From an uncultured Prevotellaceae bacterium (lineage in GTDB: Bacteria; Bacteroidota; Bacteroidia; Bacteroidales; Bacteroidaceae): a DNA stretch of 64,000 bases. Below the pieces are notes generated by a model. That model ran no database searches. It saw only the letters and a program-made list of their open reading frames with translations, and was not told the origin of the DNA. The translations under genes and the position numbers were made by a program. Shown here one piece after another: positions 34,290 through 41,578 of the stretch (positions are counted from its first letter, which is position 1; each line of letters starts with the position of its first letter). The DNA is taken from assembly GCA_902775475.1 (NCBI GenBank), contig CACYME010000001.1:1-64000 (forward strand). Direction: 5' to 3'.

Positions 34290-35611
34290 AATACTACAGC
34301 ACCAACCACCAGGCCCCCGTGGCCAATCTGCGCAAGGCCGTCGTGAAAGGACTGGCCGAAGACCGCGGGCTCTACATGCCCGAAGAAATCTACAAACTGC
34401 CCCAGGCCTTCATCGACGACATGCCGGCGATGCGCTTCCAGGACATTGCCTACAACGTGGCCAGCCAGTTCTTCGGCGACGACGTCGACCTCGACGGCCT
34501 GCAAGACCTGGTCTACGACACGCTCAGCTTCGACTGCCCCGTGGTGAAAGTCAAGGACAACATCTACTCGCTGGAGCTCTTCCACGGGCCCACGCTCGCC
34601 TTCAAGGACGTCGGAGCCCGCTTCATGGCCCGGCTGCTGCAGTACTTCATCAGGGGAGAGAGGAAAGGAGAGACGGTGAACGTGCTCGTAGCCACCTCCG
34701 GCGACACGGGGTCGGCCGTGGCCAACGGCTTCCTCGGCGTCGATGGCATCGACGTCTACGTGCTCTATCCCAAGGGCAAGGTGTCGCCCATCCAGGAGTG
34801 CCAGTTCACCACGCTGGGGCGCAACATCACGGCTATCGAGGTCGACGGCGTCTTCGACGACTGCCAGCGGCTGGTGAAGAGCGCCTTCATGGACGAGGAG
34901 CTCAACCGCCACATGAAGCTCACGTCGGCCAACAGCATCAACGTGGCACGCTTCCTGCCACAGGCCTTCTACTATTTCAACGCCTACGCACGGCTGAAAG
35001 CCCTCGGCCTCGACAACCTGGTGATGTGCGTCCCCTCGGGCAACTTCGGCAACATCTGCGCTGCCCTCTTCGGCCACCAGATGGGGCTGCCCGTGAAGCG
35101 CTTCATCGCCGCCAACAATGCCAACGACGTGTTCTACAACTACCTGCTGACAGGCCGCTACGAGCCGAAGCCCTCGAAGCAGACGCTCGCCAACGCCATG
35201 GACGTGGGCGACCCCTCGAACTTCGCACGCATCATCAACCTCTACAGCCAGGACGGAAAGCTCTCACCCGAAGAGACCCACCGCCGCATCACCAGCCTCA
35301 TCAGCGGAGCCACCTACAGCGACGAGCAGATACGCGAGGCCATGCGCAGCTGCTACGCCGAGACGGGCTACATCCTCGACCCCCACGGTGCCTGCGGCTA
35401 CCGTGCGCTCCAGGAGCAGCTGCAGCCCAGCGAAGTGGGCGTCTTCTGCGAGACGGCTCACCCCGCCAAGTTCAAGGAGAAAGTAGACGAGATTCTGGGC
35501 ATCGACATCGACATCCCTGAGCGCCTGGCCGCTTTTATGCGAGGCGAGAAGCAGAGCGTCAACATTCCCAACGACTTCGAGGCGTTCAAAGCCTTCTTGA
35601 TGAACGCTTAG
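34286..35611 (+). CDS. thrC: Threonine synthase
   Basis: A 441-residue PLP enzyme of the longer threonine synthase class. FHGPTLAFKDVGARFMARLL (about 95-114) carries the PLP lysine, and the phosphate-binding ATSGDTGSAVANGF and CVPSGNFGNICAALFG follow. It converts O-phosphohomoserine to threonine. The ATG overlaps the preceding stop (ATGA), implying translational coupling. The last 26 bases overlap the end of the convergent permease gene. Confidence 0.96.
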   Translation: MKYYSTNHQAPVANLRKAVVKGLAEDRGLYMPEEIYKLPQAFIDDMPAMRFQDIAYNVASQFFGDDVDLDGLQDLVYDTLSFDCPVVKVKDNIYSLELFHGPTLAFKDVGARFMARLLQYFIRGERKGETVNVLVATSGDTGSAVANGFLGVDGIDVYVLYPKGKVSPIQECQFTTLGRNITAIEVDGVFDDCQRLVKSAFMDEELNRHMKLTSANSINVARFLPQAFYYFNAYARLKALGLDNLVMCVPSGNFGNICAALFGHQMGLPVKRFIAANNANDVFYNYLLTGRYEPKPSKQTLANAMDVGDPSNFARIINLYSQDGKLSPEETHRRITSLISGATYSDEQIREAMRSCYAETGYILDPHGACGYRALQEQLQPSEVGVFCETAHPAKFKEKVDEILGIDIDIPERLAAFMRGEKQSVNIPNDFEAFKAFLMNA

Positions 35612-36227
35612 CCAAAGCCGTCTCCAGGCTGCCCGACAGCCACAGCGCCAGCACCGTGGCCAGCACGCCGACGGCCAGAGCCAGCAGCCAGAGCAGCAAC
35701 AGGGCCACCACGGCGCCGGCAAGCGAGAAACCCCCCAGAAGCAGGGCAAAGAACAACACAGGCAGCACCAGCAACATGGACGATGTGCGGTGGAGCGCCA
35801 GAGGAAGCACAGCCGACCTCAGCGCCCGCCGCACACTTGGTATCACCGATTCGAGCCGCGTGGCACCGTTAGCCAGCAGATAGCGCCGGTGGGCCTCGGT
35901 GTGACGCAGGCTTCTTCTGTAGGTTCTCACGCCGCTGGTAACAGCCATCAGCAGCAGCACCAGCAGCAGGCCGGCAGCAGGCCAGAACAGGCTGCCGCCA
36001 AACGCCAGCACAAAGCACCCCGCACCGACGGCGCTGCCCAGTGCCACGGCCACCGCCCCCGGCAACCACCAGCACAGCGGAACGCGCCTCAGCACCCCAC
36101 CCACGCGAGGCAGGCGAACACGAAGCAAACGGCCGAGCACGCGGTGGTCTACCACCCACAGCAGCGCCGTCGACGCGGCCACCAGCACGGCCGCCAGCAG
36201 GATTCCCCAGACAGATATATCACTCAT
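35586..36227 (-). CDS. FetB-like ABC transporter permease, short
   Basis: A 213-residue protein with about six hydrophobic segments. ANGATRLESVIPSVRRALRSAVLPL (in two parts: the ANGATRLESV coupling loop and the RRALRSA helix start) resembles the cytoplasmic loop of UPF0014/FetB permeases. Those are usually 250-270 residues; this one is shorter at both ends. FetB with FetA has been linked to metal export. It follows the ATPase-like gene at 36363 on the same strand, 135 bases downstream, with a tandem-repeat tract between. Its 3' end overlaps thrC. Function may be impaired. Confidence 0.6.
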   Translation of the reverse strand: MSDISVWGILLAAVLVAASTALLWVVDHRVLGRLLRVRLPRVGGVLRRVPLCWWLPGAVAVALGSAVGAGCFVLAFGGSLFWPAAGLLLVLLLMAVTSGVRTYRRSLRHTEAHRRYLLANGATRLESVIPSVRRALRSAVLPLALHRTSSMLLVLPVLFFALLLGGFSLAGAVVALLLLWLLALAVGVLATVLALWLSGSLETALAKRSSRRL

Positions 36228-36277
36228 CGCTTTTCACTTTTTTTCTTACCGAGATTTTCTCTTTTCCTATTCTTCTC

Positions 36278-36365
36278 AACAACGAATGAAAACGAATTTC
36301 ACGAATTGTACGAATTATATAGTTGTAAAGTCTCTCAACACTCAACTCTCAACTCTCAACACTCA
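36278..36365. repeat. ACGAATT and CTCAACT repeat tracts
   Basis: ACGAATT units (36278-36325) like those after the 14-kb operon, followed by CTCAACT/CTCAACA units (36331-36365) that run into the stop codon of the ABC ATPase-like gene. Confidence 0.75.
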
Positions 36366-36932
36366 TCCTATCTCCACCACATTGTCGGCCGCAGCCAGCA
36401 GCCCCCCGTCGCGGGTGGTGGCGATGACCGTGCGCCCTGCCTCGGCCAGACGGCGGAGATAGCCCGCCGACGCCGCCACGCCGCCCTCGACCAGCAGGAC
36501 AGGCCGCTGCAGCAGCACCGCCACCGCCAGCAGGCGAGCCTGCTGCCCGCTGGCACCCGTGCGCCGCGCCTCCTCGGCCAGCAGCCCGTTCGAGATGGGC
36601 ACATCGCGGTTCGCCCGCAGCGCGAACACCTCCTGTTCCGTAGGCGGTTCGTAGACCCTCACCTGCCCCACAGCCTGAAGGTGGCACGGCGCAAAAGCCA
36701 TCAGCCGCCTCAGGCTCTGCACCGTCTGTGGCGTCAGCGGCTCACCGTCGATGCTGATGAACCCGCTCGCCACCGGCTCCAGGCCGAGCATGGCATGCAG
36801 CCACCGCAGCAACCGGCCGTCGCCGCCAGCCGCTACGCCGTCGCACGTCAGACACGTCAGCTGGCCCTCGTGAGCCATCATCGACAGCGTCGTTTTCTCG
36901 CCTTCCAGCAACACATCGTTCAGTTCAAGCAT
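36363..36932 (-). CDS. Degenerate ABC ATPase-like protein (FetA-like)
   Basis: A 189-residue protein with ABC ATPase layout but altered catalytic motifs. The Walker A position reads CDGVAAGGDGRLLRWL, lacking the GK-S/T; the signature is ASGQQARLLAVAVLLQRPV, recognisable; Walker B is LLVEGG, without the usual D-E pair. A final IATTRDGGLL stands where the H-loop is expected, without the histidine. It precedes the FetB-like permease, so the pair looks like a FetAB transporter whose ATPase has lost hydrolysis, or been repurposed. A -7 box TAATTTTG lies eight bases upstream. Confidence 0.65.
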   Translation of the reverse strand: MLELNDVLLEGEKTTLSMMAHEGQLTCLTCDGVAAGGDGRLLRWLHAMLGLEPVASGFISIDGEPLTPQTVQSLRRLMAFAPCHLQAVGQVRVYEPPTEQEVFALRANRDVPISNGLLAEEARRTGASGQQARLLAVAVLLQRPVLLVEGGVAASAGYLRRLAEAGRTVIATTRDGGLLAAADNVVEIG

Positions 36933-36940
36933 TCTGGCCG

Positions 36941-36948
36941 CAAAATTA
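36941..36948 (-). promoter_or_regulatory. Putative -7 element for the ABC ATPase-like gene
   Basis: TAATTTTG on the minus strand, eight bases before the start codon, giving a very short leader. Confidence 0.5.
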
Positions 36949-37037
36949 CAAAAAAAACGTTAAGAACAGGCGGTTTATATCATTAAAAAAACTGAAAAGT
37001 GCAAGACGATAGTGAACGGAAAACCGACTTTTTTTGT

Positions 37038-37045
37038 TAACTTTG
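37038..37045 (+). promoter_or_regulatory. Putative -7 element for the coiled-coil protein gene
   Basis: TAACTTTG, 44 bases before the ATG at 37090. Confidence 0.5.
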
Positions 37046-37089
37046 CCAATGAAAAAACATTTTTCATACCCTTAAAAACTCAAACGATC

Positions 37090-37401
37090 ATGTCAAAGAC
37101 CATTGAACTACAGATGGAGAAGAGCCGCAACCTCATCGACGGACTGCGCAAGCACCTGCGCCAGGGCGTCGACGGCGGAGTGAACGACCAGGAAATCGAC
37201 CAGATGGAGCAGACGCTCAGCGAGCTGCAAGCCGCCAACGTTGAGTGCGACCGCCTGCGCGCCGAGCTCGCACCCAGGGTGAAGCGCATGAACGAGCTGC
37301 TCGCCACCGTCAAGACGGCCTATGCCGAGAAGAAGAAGACCCTCAAGGGCTACTACCCCCAGGAGCAGTGGGCCCTCTACGGCGTGCCCGACAAACGCTG
37401 A
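37090..37401 (+). CDS. Small coiled-coil protein of unknown function
   Basis: A 103-residue soluble protein rich in Glu, Lys, Leu and Arg with two predicted helical segments (about 1-45 and 48-85, the second with heptad spacing) and a short tail KGYYPQEQWALYGVPDKR. No signal or membrane span. It is a single-gene unit with its own promoter and a good terminator 28 bases after the stop. I do not recognise a functional family. The ATG at 37090 is chosen because the upstream 26 in-frame codons overlap the promoter. Confidence 0.75.
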   Translation: MSKTIELQMEKSRNLIDGLRKHLRQGVDGGVNDQEIDQMEQTLSELQAANVECDRLRAELAPRVKRMNELLATVKTAYAEKKKTLKGYYPQEQWALYGVPDKR

Positions 37402-37428
37402 GTCGTCCCCCCCTCTACAGAAACAAAG

Positions 37429-37466
37429 CCAGCGCCTCATCATCATGGGGCGTCGGTTTTTTTTTT
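37429..37466 (+). terminator. Rho-independent terminator after the coiled-coil gene
   Basis: A stem formed by CCAGCGCCTC and GGGGCGTCGG (some wobble), an ATCATCAT loop and a run of ten T. Confidence 0.75.
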
Positions 37467-37538
37467 GCATCCCCCCTTCGCCTGCAAATCAGTCCTGCCA
37501 GAACAGGCAGCGCCGACATTGCGCCATGCTGAAATGTT

Positions 37539-37564
37539 AATAATTCTCAACGCGAGGAATTATT
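37539..37564. promoter_or_regulatory. Inverted repeat just upstream of the membrane protein/winged-helix promoter
   Basis: AATAATTCTC (37539-37548) pairs with GAGGAATTATT (37554-37564, one bulge). It ends 11 bases before the -33 TTTG at 37576, a usual place for an operator; the co-transcribed winged-helix regulator is a candidate ligand. The rest of the 312-base gap holds a terminator and a promoter but no gene. Confidence 0.4.
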
Positions 37565-37575
37565 TCACAAAATAA

Positions 37576-37607
37576 TTTGGTTTATAACATAAATCTATTT
37601 ATCTTTG
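37576..37607 (+). promoter_or_regulatory. Promoter for the membrane protein/winged-helix operon
   Basis: TTTG (37576-37579), a 20-base spacer and TATCTTTG (37600-37607). The predicted leader to the ATG at 37714 is about 100 bases. Confidence 0.7.
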
Positions 37608-37713
37608 CACCGTGAACCGGACACAAATGGCCGAGGACGCGCTTTCTGCAGGAGCACGGACGAGGCCGGAGACTAAAACAGAAAGGTAGTACAACTAAAA
37701 AAAAGAAACGAAA

Positions 37714-38352
37714 ATGGAAGAAAAGAATAGTTTGACTGCCGAGCGCAGTCTGGAAATCATCGCGGAGCAGATGGAGCTCATCCGACGCACGATGAACGAG
37801 AACTCGTCGATATCTCTCATCTCATGGGGTACATGCGTAGTTGTGTTTGCCCTGATCATCGCCTATCTGTGGGAGCATCATGGCGGGCCCGCCTGGAACG
37901 GCCTGTGGGCAGTTATGTGGCTATGCGGCTGCTTAGCCGAAAGGCTCATCGGCAAGCACAGACAGCACGTCCCCAACACCTTCGTCGGCAAGACCATCAG
38001 CCAGGTATGGGCCACGTTTGGCATCTTCATGGGAGCCATTGGCTGCATCTTCGGACTGGCCGGCTGCGGACTGCTGCCCGTGACATTTACCATTACCGGA
38101 GACCACGCAAGCGCCCACCTGTACATCAACCTCACCAGCATCATCTCGCTCTGCTTCGGCATTGCATCGACACAGACGGGCTTCATCCTGAAGAATCGCG
38201 TGGTGCAGGCATGCGGCATCATTGCAGGCCTGGGAGGCTTCTTCGGAGCCCTGCGATACCCCTGGGCCGAACAGCTCTACGTCATGGCAGCCGTAGCTGT
38301 CGTGGGGCTGATAGTGCCAGGAATAATCATCTATCTACAGCATAAAAAGTAA
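37714..38352 (+). CDS. Polytopic membrane protein paired with a winged-helix regulator
   Basis: A 212-residue protein with a soluble helical start (MEEKNSLTAERSLEIIAEQM) and about six hydrophobic helices from residue 33 on, ending in YLQHKK. No enzymatic motif is visible. It precedes the winged-helix gene by 13 bases and shares its promoter. This two-gene arrangement occurs in Bacteroidales as I recall; the regulator may control the pair in response to a membrane or metabolic signal. Function unknown. Confidence 0.75.
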   Translation: MEEKNSLTAERSLEIIAEQMELIRRTMNENSSISLISWGTCVVVFALIIAYLWEHHGGPAWNGLWAVMWLCGCLAERLIGKHRQHVPNTFVGKTISQVWATFGIFMGAIGCIFGLAGCGLLPVTFTITGDHASAHLYINLTSIISLCFGIASTQTGFILKNRVVQACGIIAGLGGFFGALRYPWAEQLYVMAAVAVVGLIVPGIIIYLQHKK

Positions 38353-38365
38353 AAGGAGGTTGCAC

Positions 38366-38653
38366 ATGTTCAAGCCATTAGACCCACTGCTCCACTCAGA
38401 GCTGCGACTGGCCGTCGTGTCGCTGCTCATCAGTGCCGAAGAAGCCGAGTTCCCCTACATCAAGGAGCAGACGGGAGCCACGGCGGGCAACCTGAGCGTG
38501 CAGATAGACAAGCTCTCGGCAGCGGGCTACATAGAGGTGGAAAAGACCTTCAAGGGCAAGCGCCCCTGCACCCTCTGCCGCATCACGCCCACCGGGCTGA
38601 AAGCCTTCGAGGACTATGTGGAAGCGCTGAAGGGCTATCTGGAAGTGAGGTAA
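38366..38653 (+). CDS. Winged-helix DNA-binding regulator (MarR-like, PF13601-type)
   Basis: A 95-residue protein. HPLLHSEL-like start (FKPLDPLLHSELRLAVVSLL), helix-turn-helix around 33-60 (FPYIKEQTGATAGNLSVQID), the wing about 60-80 (GYIEVEKTFKGKRPCTLCRI) and a final helix KAFEDYVEALKGYL. These are typical of short winged-helix repressors. The ATG at 38366 has AGGAGG six bases upstream and is preferred over a TTG at 38360. It probably regulates its own operon through the inverted repeat near 37550. Confidence 0.88.
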   Translation: MFKPLDPLLHSELRLAVVSLLISAEEAEFPYIKEQTGATAGNLSVQIDKLSAAGYIEVEKTFKGKRPCTLCRITPTGLKAFEDYVEALKGYLEVR

Positions 38654-38703
38654 GCCAAAGGAGATTATAGTCGATTCCCTCTGCCAGCACTCGCCTGTAC
38701 TCG

Positions 38704-38746
38704 GAAATGCAAAAGAAATGAAAGTTTATCTTTTGCATTTCTTTTG
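38704..38746 (+). terminator. Probable terminator of the winged-helix operon
   Basis: A 13-bp perfect stem (GAAATGCAAAAGA 38704-38716, TCTTTTGCATTTC 38729-38741) followed by a T-rich stretch, 50 bases after the stop. Confidence 0.6.
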
Positions 38747-39039
38747 TCATTTTTCATTCCATGAGCGAGGAGAAGCGACATAGCCAGACAGACTGATGGT
38801 TTGGAGAGTGATAAGCAATTTTTCGTAAAAAAGGGCTTCAAGGGGGTAGGAAAAACAGCCCCCCAGTTGTCTTGTGCTGGTGCGCCTGGCTTCCACTGAC
38901 TTGCCCGTCGACGGCGGAGTGCACCTACAAGACGAGACGCCACCTCACAGGCAGCATATCGTGATTGCTCCCCTTCGAGGGGAAAGGCTACGGGTAGGCG
39001 AGCTCCGCTCGGGAATGGGGCTGGGGGATGTACTTATGT

Positions 39040-39475
39040 TCCAAAAATGTCAAAATCTTTCACAGAAAATTTGCTTCACGGCGGCGAAGCATTCTAGAGT
39101 GAAAAATGGCCATTTTGGACCCTTTCCCAACCCTCGCCCGATGAAAAACTGGGGGTCGGAAGGCGAAAATTTGCACATACGCCCCGCTTCTGTGCAGGTT
39201 TTTCGCTCAATTTTTGCTGCTTCTTGCGTTTTTGTAAGCACGCCAAATTTTCAAAAGTCAACGCCAAATTTTCAAAAGTCGTTGACTTTTTTTTCTCAAC
39301 GAACGCTGTTTTTTGGCAAAATCAGTTTAAGCCGCTGATAATCAGCCTTTTTCTAAACCCTCTCAAAACTCGCTAATTTTCGTCCAAAAGTTTTTTCGTG
39401 GAGAATTTTCGAAATATGGAGGCCTAAAATGGCCATTTTGTCAAGATTGTTCAAAAAAAGGAAGAAGAAAGATTG
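39040..39475 (+). repeat. Dispersed AT-rich intergenic element, copy B
   Basis: Within the gene-free stretch 38654-39609. Blocks shared with copies A and C: AATTTGCACATACGCCCC, CTGTGCAGGTTTTTCGCTCAA, GCCAAATTTTCAAAAGTCAA and AAAATGGCCATTTTGTCA. Its core hairpin is AAAAGTCAACG (39253-39263) with CGTTGACTTTT (39280-39290). The part before it (38750-39030) holds only short GC-rich inverted repeats such as CTCCCCTTCGAGGGGA and no gene-like frame. Confidence 0.7.
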
Positions 39476-39526
39476 GTAGAGGCAGGGAGCGCAGTGATGC
39501 AGTAGGCCGACGGTGAGAGAAACGCC

Positions 39527-39605
39527 GAAGGTACTTGCGCTCGGGAAAGCAAAGAAAAAAACACGTTTTTTTCTTTGCTTTTCGCTCACTTATTCGTACC
39601 TTTGC
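39527..39605 (+). promoter_or_regulatory. Palindromic promoter element upstream of aguA
   Basis: Left flank GAAGGTACTTGCGCTCGG, a 16-bp inner stem (AAAGCAAAGAAAAAAA with TTTTTTTCTTTGCTTT, loop CACG) and right flank CGCTCACTTATTCGTACCTTTG. TTTG, a 19-base spacer and TACCTTTG (39597-39604) form the promoter. The same flanks occur upstream of thrA with different inner stems. Confidence 0.7.
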
Positions 39606-39609
39606 ACCC

Positions 39610-40677
39610 ATGAACGAAGAGAAACGATGCTGGCGGCTTCCTGCGGAGTGGGAGCCTCAGAGCGGCGTGCAGCTGACATGGCCCCACGCAGGGACTGACT
39701 GGGCCCCGATGCTCGGCGAGGTGGTGGCGACCTTCGAGGAGATGGCGCGCGAAATCGGGAAGCGCGAGGCGCTGCTGGTGGTGGGTCCTCCATCGAACGA
39801 CACATGGGCCCGCGACCACGGTTTCATCACGCTGACTGACGATTTGCCCATTGACGACTTACGATTTACTGATTTACGATTGGATAGCCCTGAGGGCAAG
39901 GAGGGGCGCAGCCAAATCGTAAATGGTCAATCCGTAAATCGTAAATTACTCGACTTCGGTTTCAACGGCTGGGGAGAGAAGTTCCCCGCCGAGTTGGACA
40001 ACGCCGTCAACCGCAGGCTCTACGACGACGGCAGCGTCAGTGGCGAATACGTGGACCACCTCGACTTCGTGCTCGAAGGGGGCTCGATAGAGAGCGACGG
40101 GCGTGGCACCATTCTCACCACGTCGAGCTGCCTGCTGGCGCCACGGCGCAACCAGCCGCTGACGAGAGAGCAGATTGAGGAGCGGCTGAAGGACTACCTG
40201 TGCGCCGAGCGCGTGCTGTGGATAGACCACGGTTGGCTGGCTGGCGATGACACCGACGGCCACATCGACACGCTGGTGCGCATGGCCTCCGGCGACACAT
40301 TATTATATACAGGGTGCGACGACCCGCAGGATGAGCACTTCGACGAGCTGCGGCGGATGGAGGAGCAGCTGGCCTCGTTGCGCACGCTCGACGGCAGGCC
40401 CTACCGCCTGCTGCGCCTGCCGCTGCCCCGCCCCATCTTCGACGATGAGGGGGAGCGCCTGCCCGCCACCTACGCCAACTTTCTGGTCGTCAACGGGGCG
40501 GTGCTCTGCCCCACCTACGCCCAGCCCAACCTGGACCGCGAGGCACTGGCCATCATCGGCGAGGCCTTCCCCGGCCGCGACATCGTGGGCATCGACTGCC
40601 GCCCGCTCATCCGCCAGCATGGCTCGCTGCACTGCTGCACCATGCAGTTTCCCGAAGGAGTGTTAAACAAGGTATGA
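39610..40677 (+). CDS. aguA: Agmatine deiminase
   Basis: A 355-residue enzyme of the peptidylarginine-deiminase fold. TWARDHGFITL (about 73-83), LDFGFNGWGEKF, EGGSIESDGRGTILTT, HGWLAGDDTDGHIDT (about 211-225) and the catalytic Cys in HGSLHCCTMQFPEG near the end are all present. It turns agmatine into N-carbamoylputrescine. Between TDDL and LLDFGF lies an extra stretch of about 35 residues (DDLRFTDLRL, SQIVNGQSVNRK) encoded by an inverted tandem repeat in frame. aguB overlaps its stop by four bases. The ATG is five bases after the -7 box, so the message is probably leaderless. Confidence 0.94.
   Translation: MNEEKRCWRLPAEWEPQSGVQLTWPHAGTDWAPMLGEVVATFEEMAREIGKREALLVVGPPSNDTWARDHGFITLTDDLPIDDLRFTDLRLDSPEGKEGRSQIVNGQSVNRKLLDFGFNGWGEKFPAELDNAVNRRLYDDGSVSGEYVDHLDFVLEGGSIESDGRGTILTTSSCLLAPRRNQPLTREQIEERLKDYLCAERVLWIDHGWLAGDDTDGHIDTLVRMASGDTLLYTGCDDPQDEHFDELRRMEEQLASLRTLDGRPYRLLRLPLPRPIFDDEGERLPATYANFLVVNGAVLCPTYAQPNLDREALAIIGEAFPGRDIVGIDCRPLIRQHGSLHCCTMQFPEGVLNKV
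39851..39948. repeat. In-frame inverted repeat of TTTACGAT units inside aguA
   Basis: Left arm 39851-39883, right arm 39912-39948, about 28 bases between. The units TTACGATTTAC and GTAAATCGTAAAT are the same as those at 21383-21414. Translation through the element is open and adds a loop to agmatine deiminase. Confidence 0.85.
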
Positions 40678-41561
40678 AAGAACTGAAAATAGGTTTCCTG
40701 CAGCAGCACAACACTGCTGACACGCTGAACAACATCGGGCGGCTCTGCGACGGCATCCGCGACCTGGCGCGCCGCGGCGCCCAGCTCGTGGTGCTCCAGG
40801 AGCTGCACAACTCGCTCTACTTCTGCCAGGTGGAGGACGTGAACAACTTCGACCTCGCCGAGCCTATCCCCGGGCCCTCGACCGACGTCTATGGCCGCCT
40901 GGCCCGCGAGTGCGGGGTGGTGCTGGTGGCGTCGCTGTTCGAGCGGCGCGCTCCGGGGCTCTACCACAACACCGCCGTGGTCTTCGACAGGGACGGCTCC
41001 ATCGCTGGCATGTATCGGAAGATGCACATACCAGACGACCCCGCCTACTACGAGAAGTTCTACTTCACCCCCGGCGACCTGGGCTTCCGGCCCATCGACA
41101 CCAGCGTGGGGCGACTGGGCGTGCTCGTCTGCTGGGACCAGTGGTATCCCGAGGCAGCGCGCCTGATGGCCCTCGCGGGGGCCGAGATGCTGGTCTACCC
41201 CACCGCCATCGGCTATGAGAGCAGCGACACGCCCGAAGAGCAGCAGCGGCAAAGGCTGGCCTGGCAGACGGTGATGCGCGGCCACGCCGTGGCCAACGGG
41301 CTGCCCGTGGTGGCCGTGAACCGCGTGGGGCACGAGCCCGACCCCAGCCAGCAGACCGGCGGCATCAGCTTCTGGGGCAGCAGCTTCGTGTGCGGTCCGC
41401 AGGGCGAGCTCTACTACGAGGCGTCGACCGATGAGGAGGAGAGCATCATCGTCGGCATCAGCATGGAGCGCTCGGAGCAGGTGCGCCGCTGGTGGCCGTT
41501 CCTGCGCGACAGGCGGATAGAGCACTACGGCGACATCGCAAGAAGATATATTGACCCATAA
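40674..41561 (+). CDS. aguB: N-carbamoylputrescine amidase
   Basis: A 295-residue nitrilase-superfamily amidase. The catalytic triad is visible: Glu in VVLQELHNSLYFCQ (about residue 43), Lys in YRKMHIPDDP (about 120) and Cys in VLVCWDQWYPEAARL (about 157). It hydrolyses N-carbamoylputrescine to putrescine, CO2 and ammonia, completing the pathway begun by aguA. The ATG lies inside the aguA end (ATGA overlap), implying coupled translation. The ammonia-releasing pair is next to glnN, a fitting but unproved link. Confidence 0.96.
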   Translation: MKELKIGFLQQHNTADTLNNIGRLCDGIRDLARRGAQLVVLQELHNSLYFCQVEDVNNFDLAEPIPGPSTDVYGRLARECGVVLVASLFERRAPGLYHNTAVVFDRDGSIAGMYRKMHIPDDPAYYEKFYFTPGDLGFRPIDTSVGRLGVLVCWDQWYPEAARLMALAGAEMLVYPTAIGYESSDTPEEQQRQRLAWQTVMRGHAVANGLPVVAVNRVGHEPDPSQQTGGISFWGSSFVCGPQGELYYEASTDEEESIIVGISMERSEQVRRWWPFLRDRRIEHYGDIARRYIDP

Positions 41562-41578
41562 GCACAAACACGCAAGCA

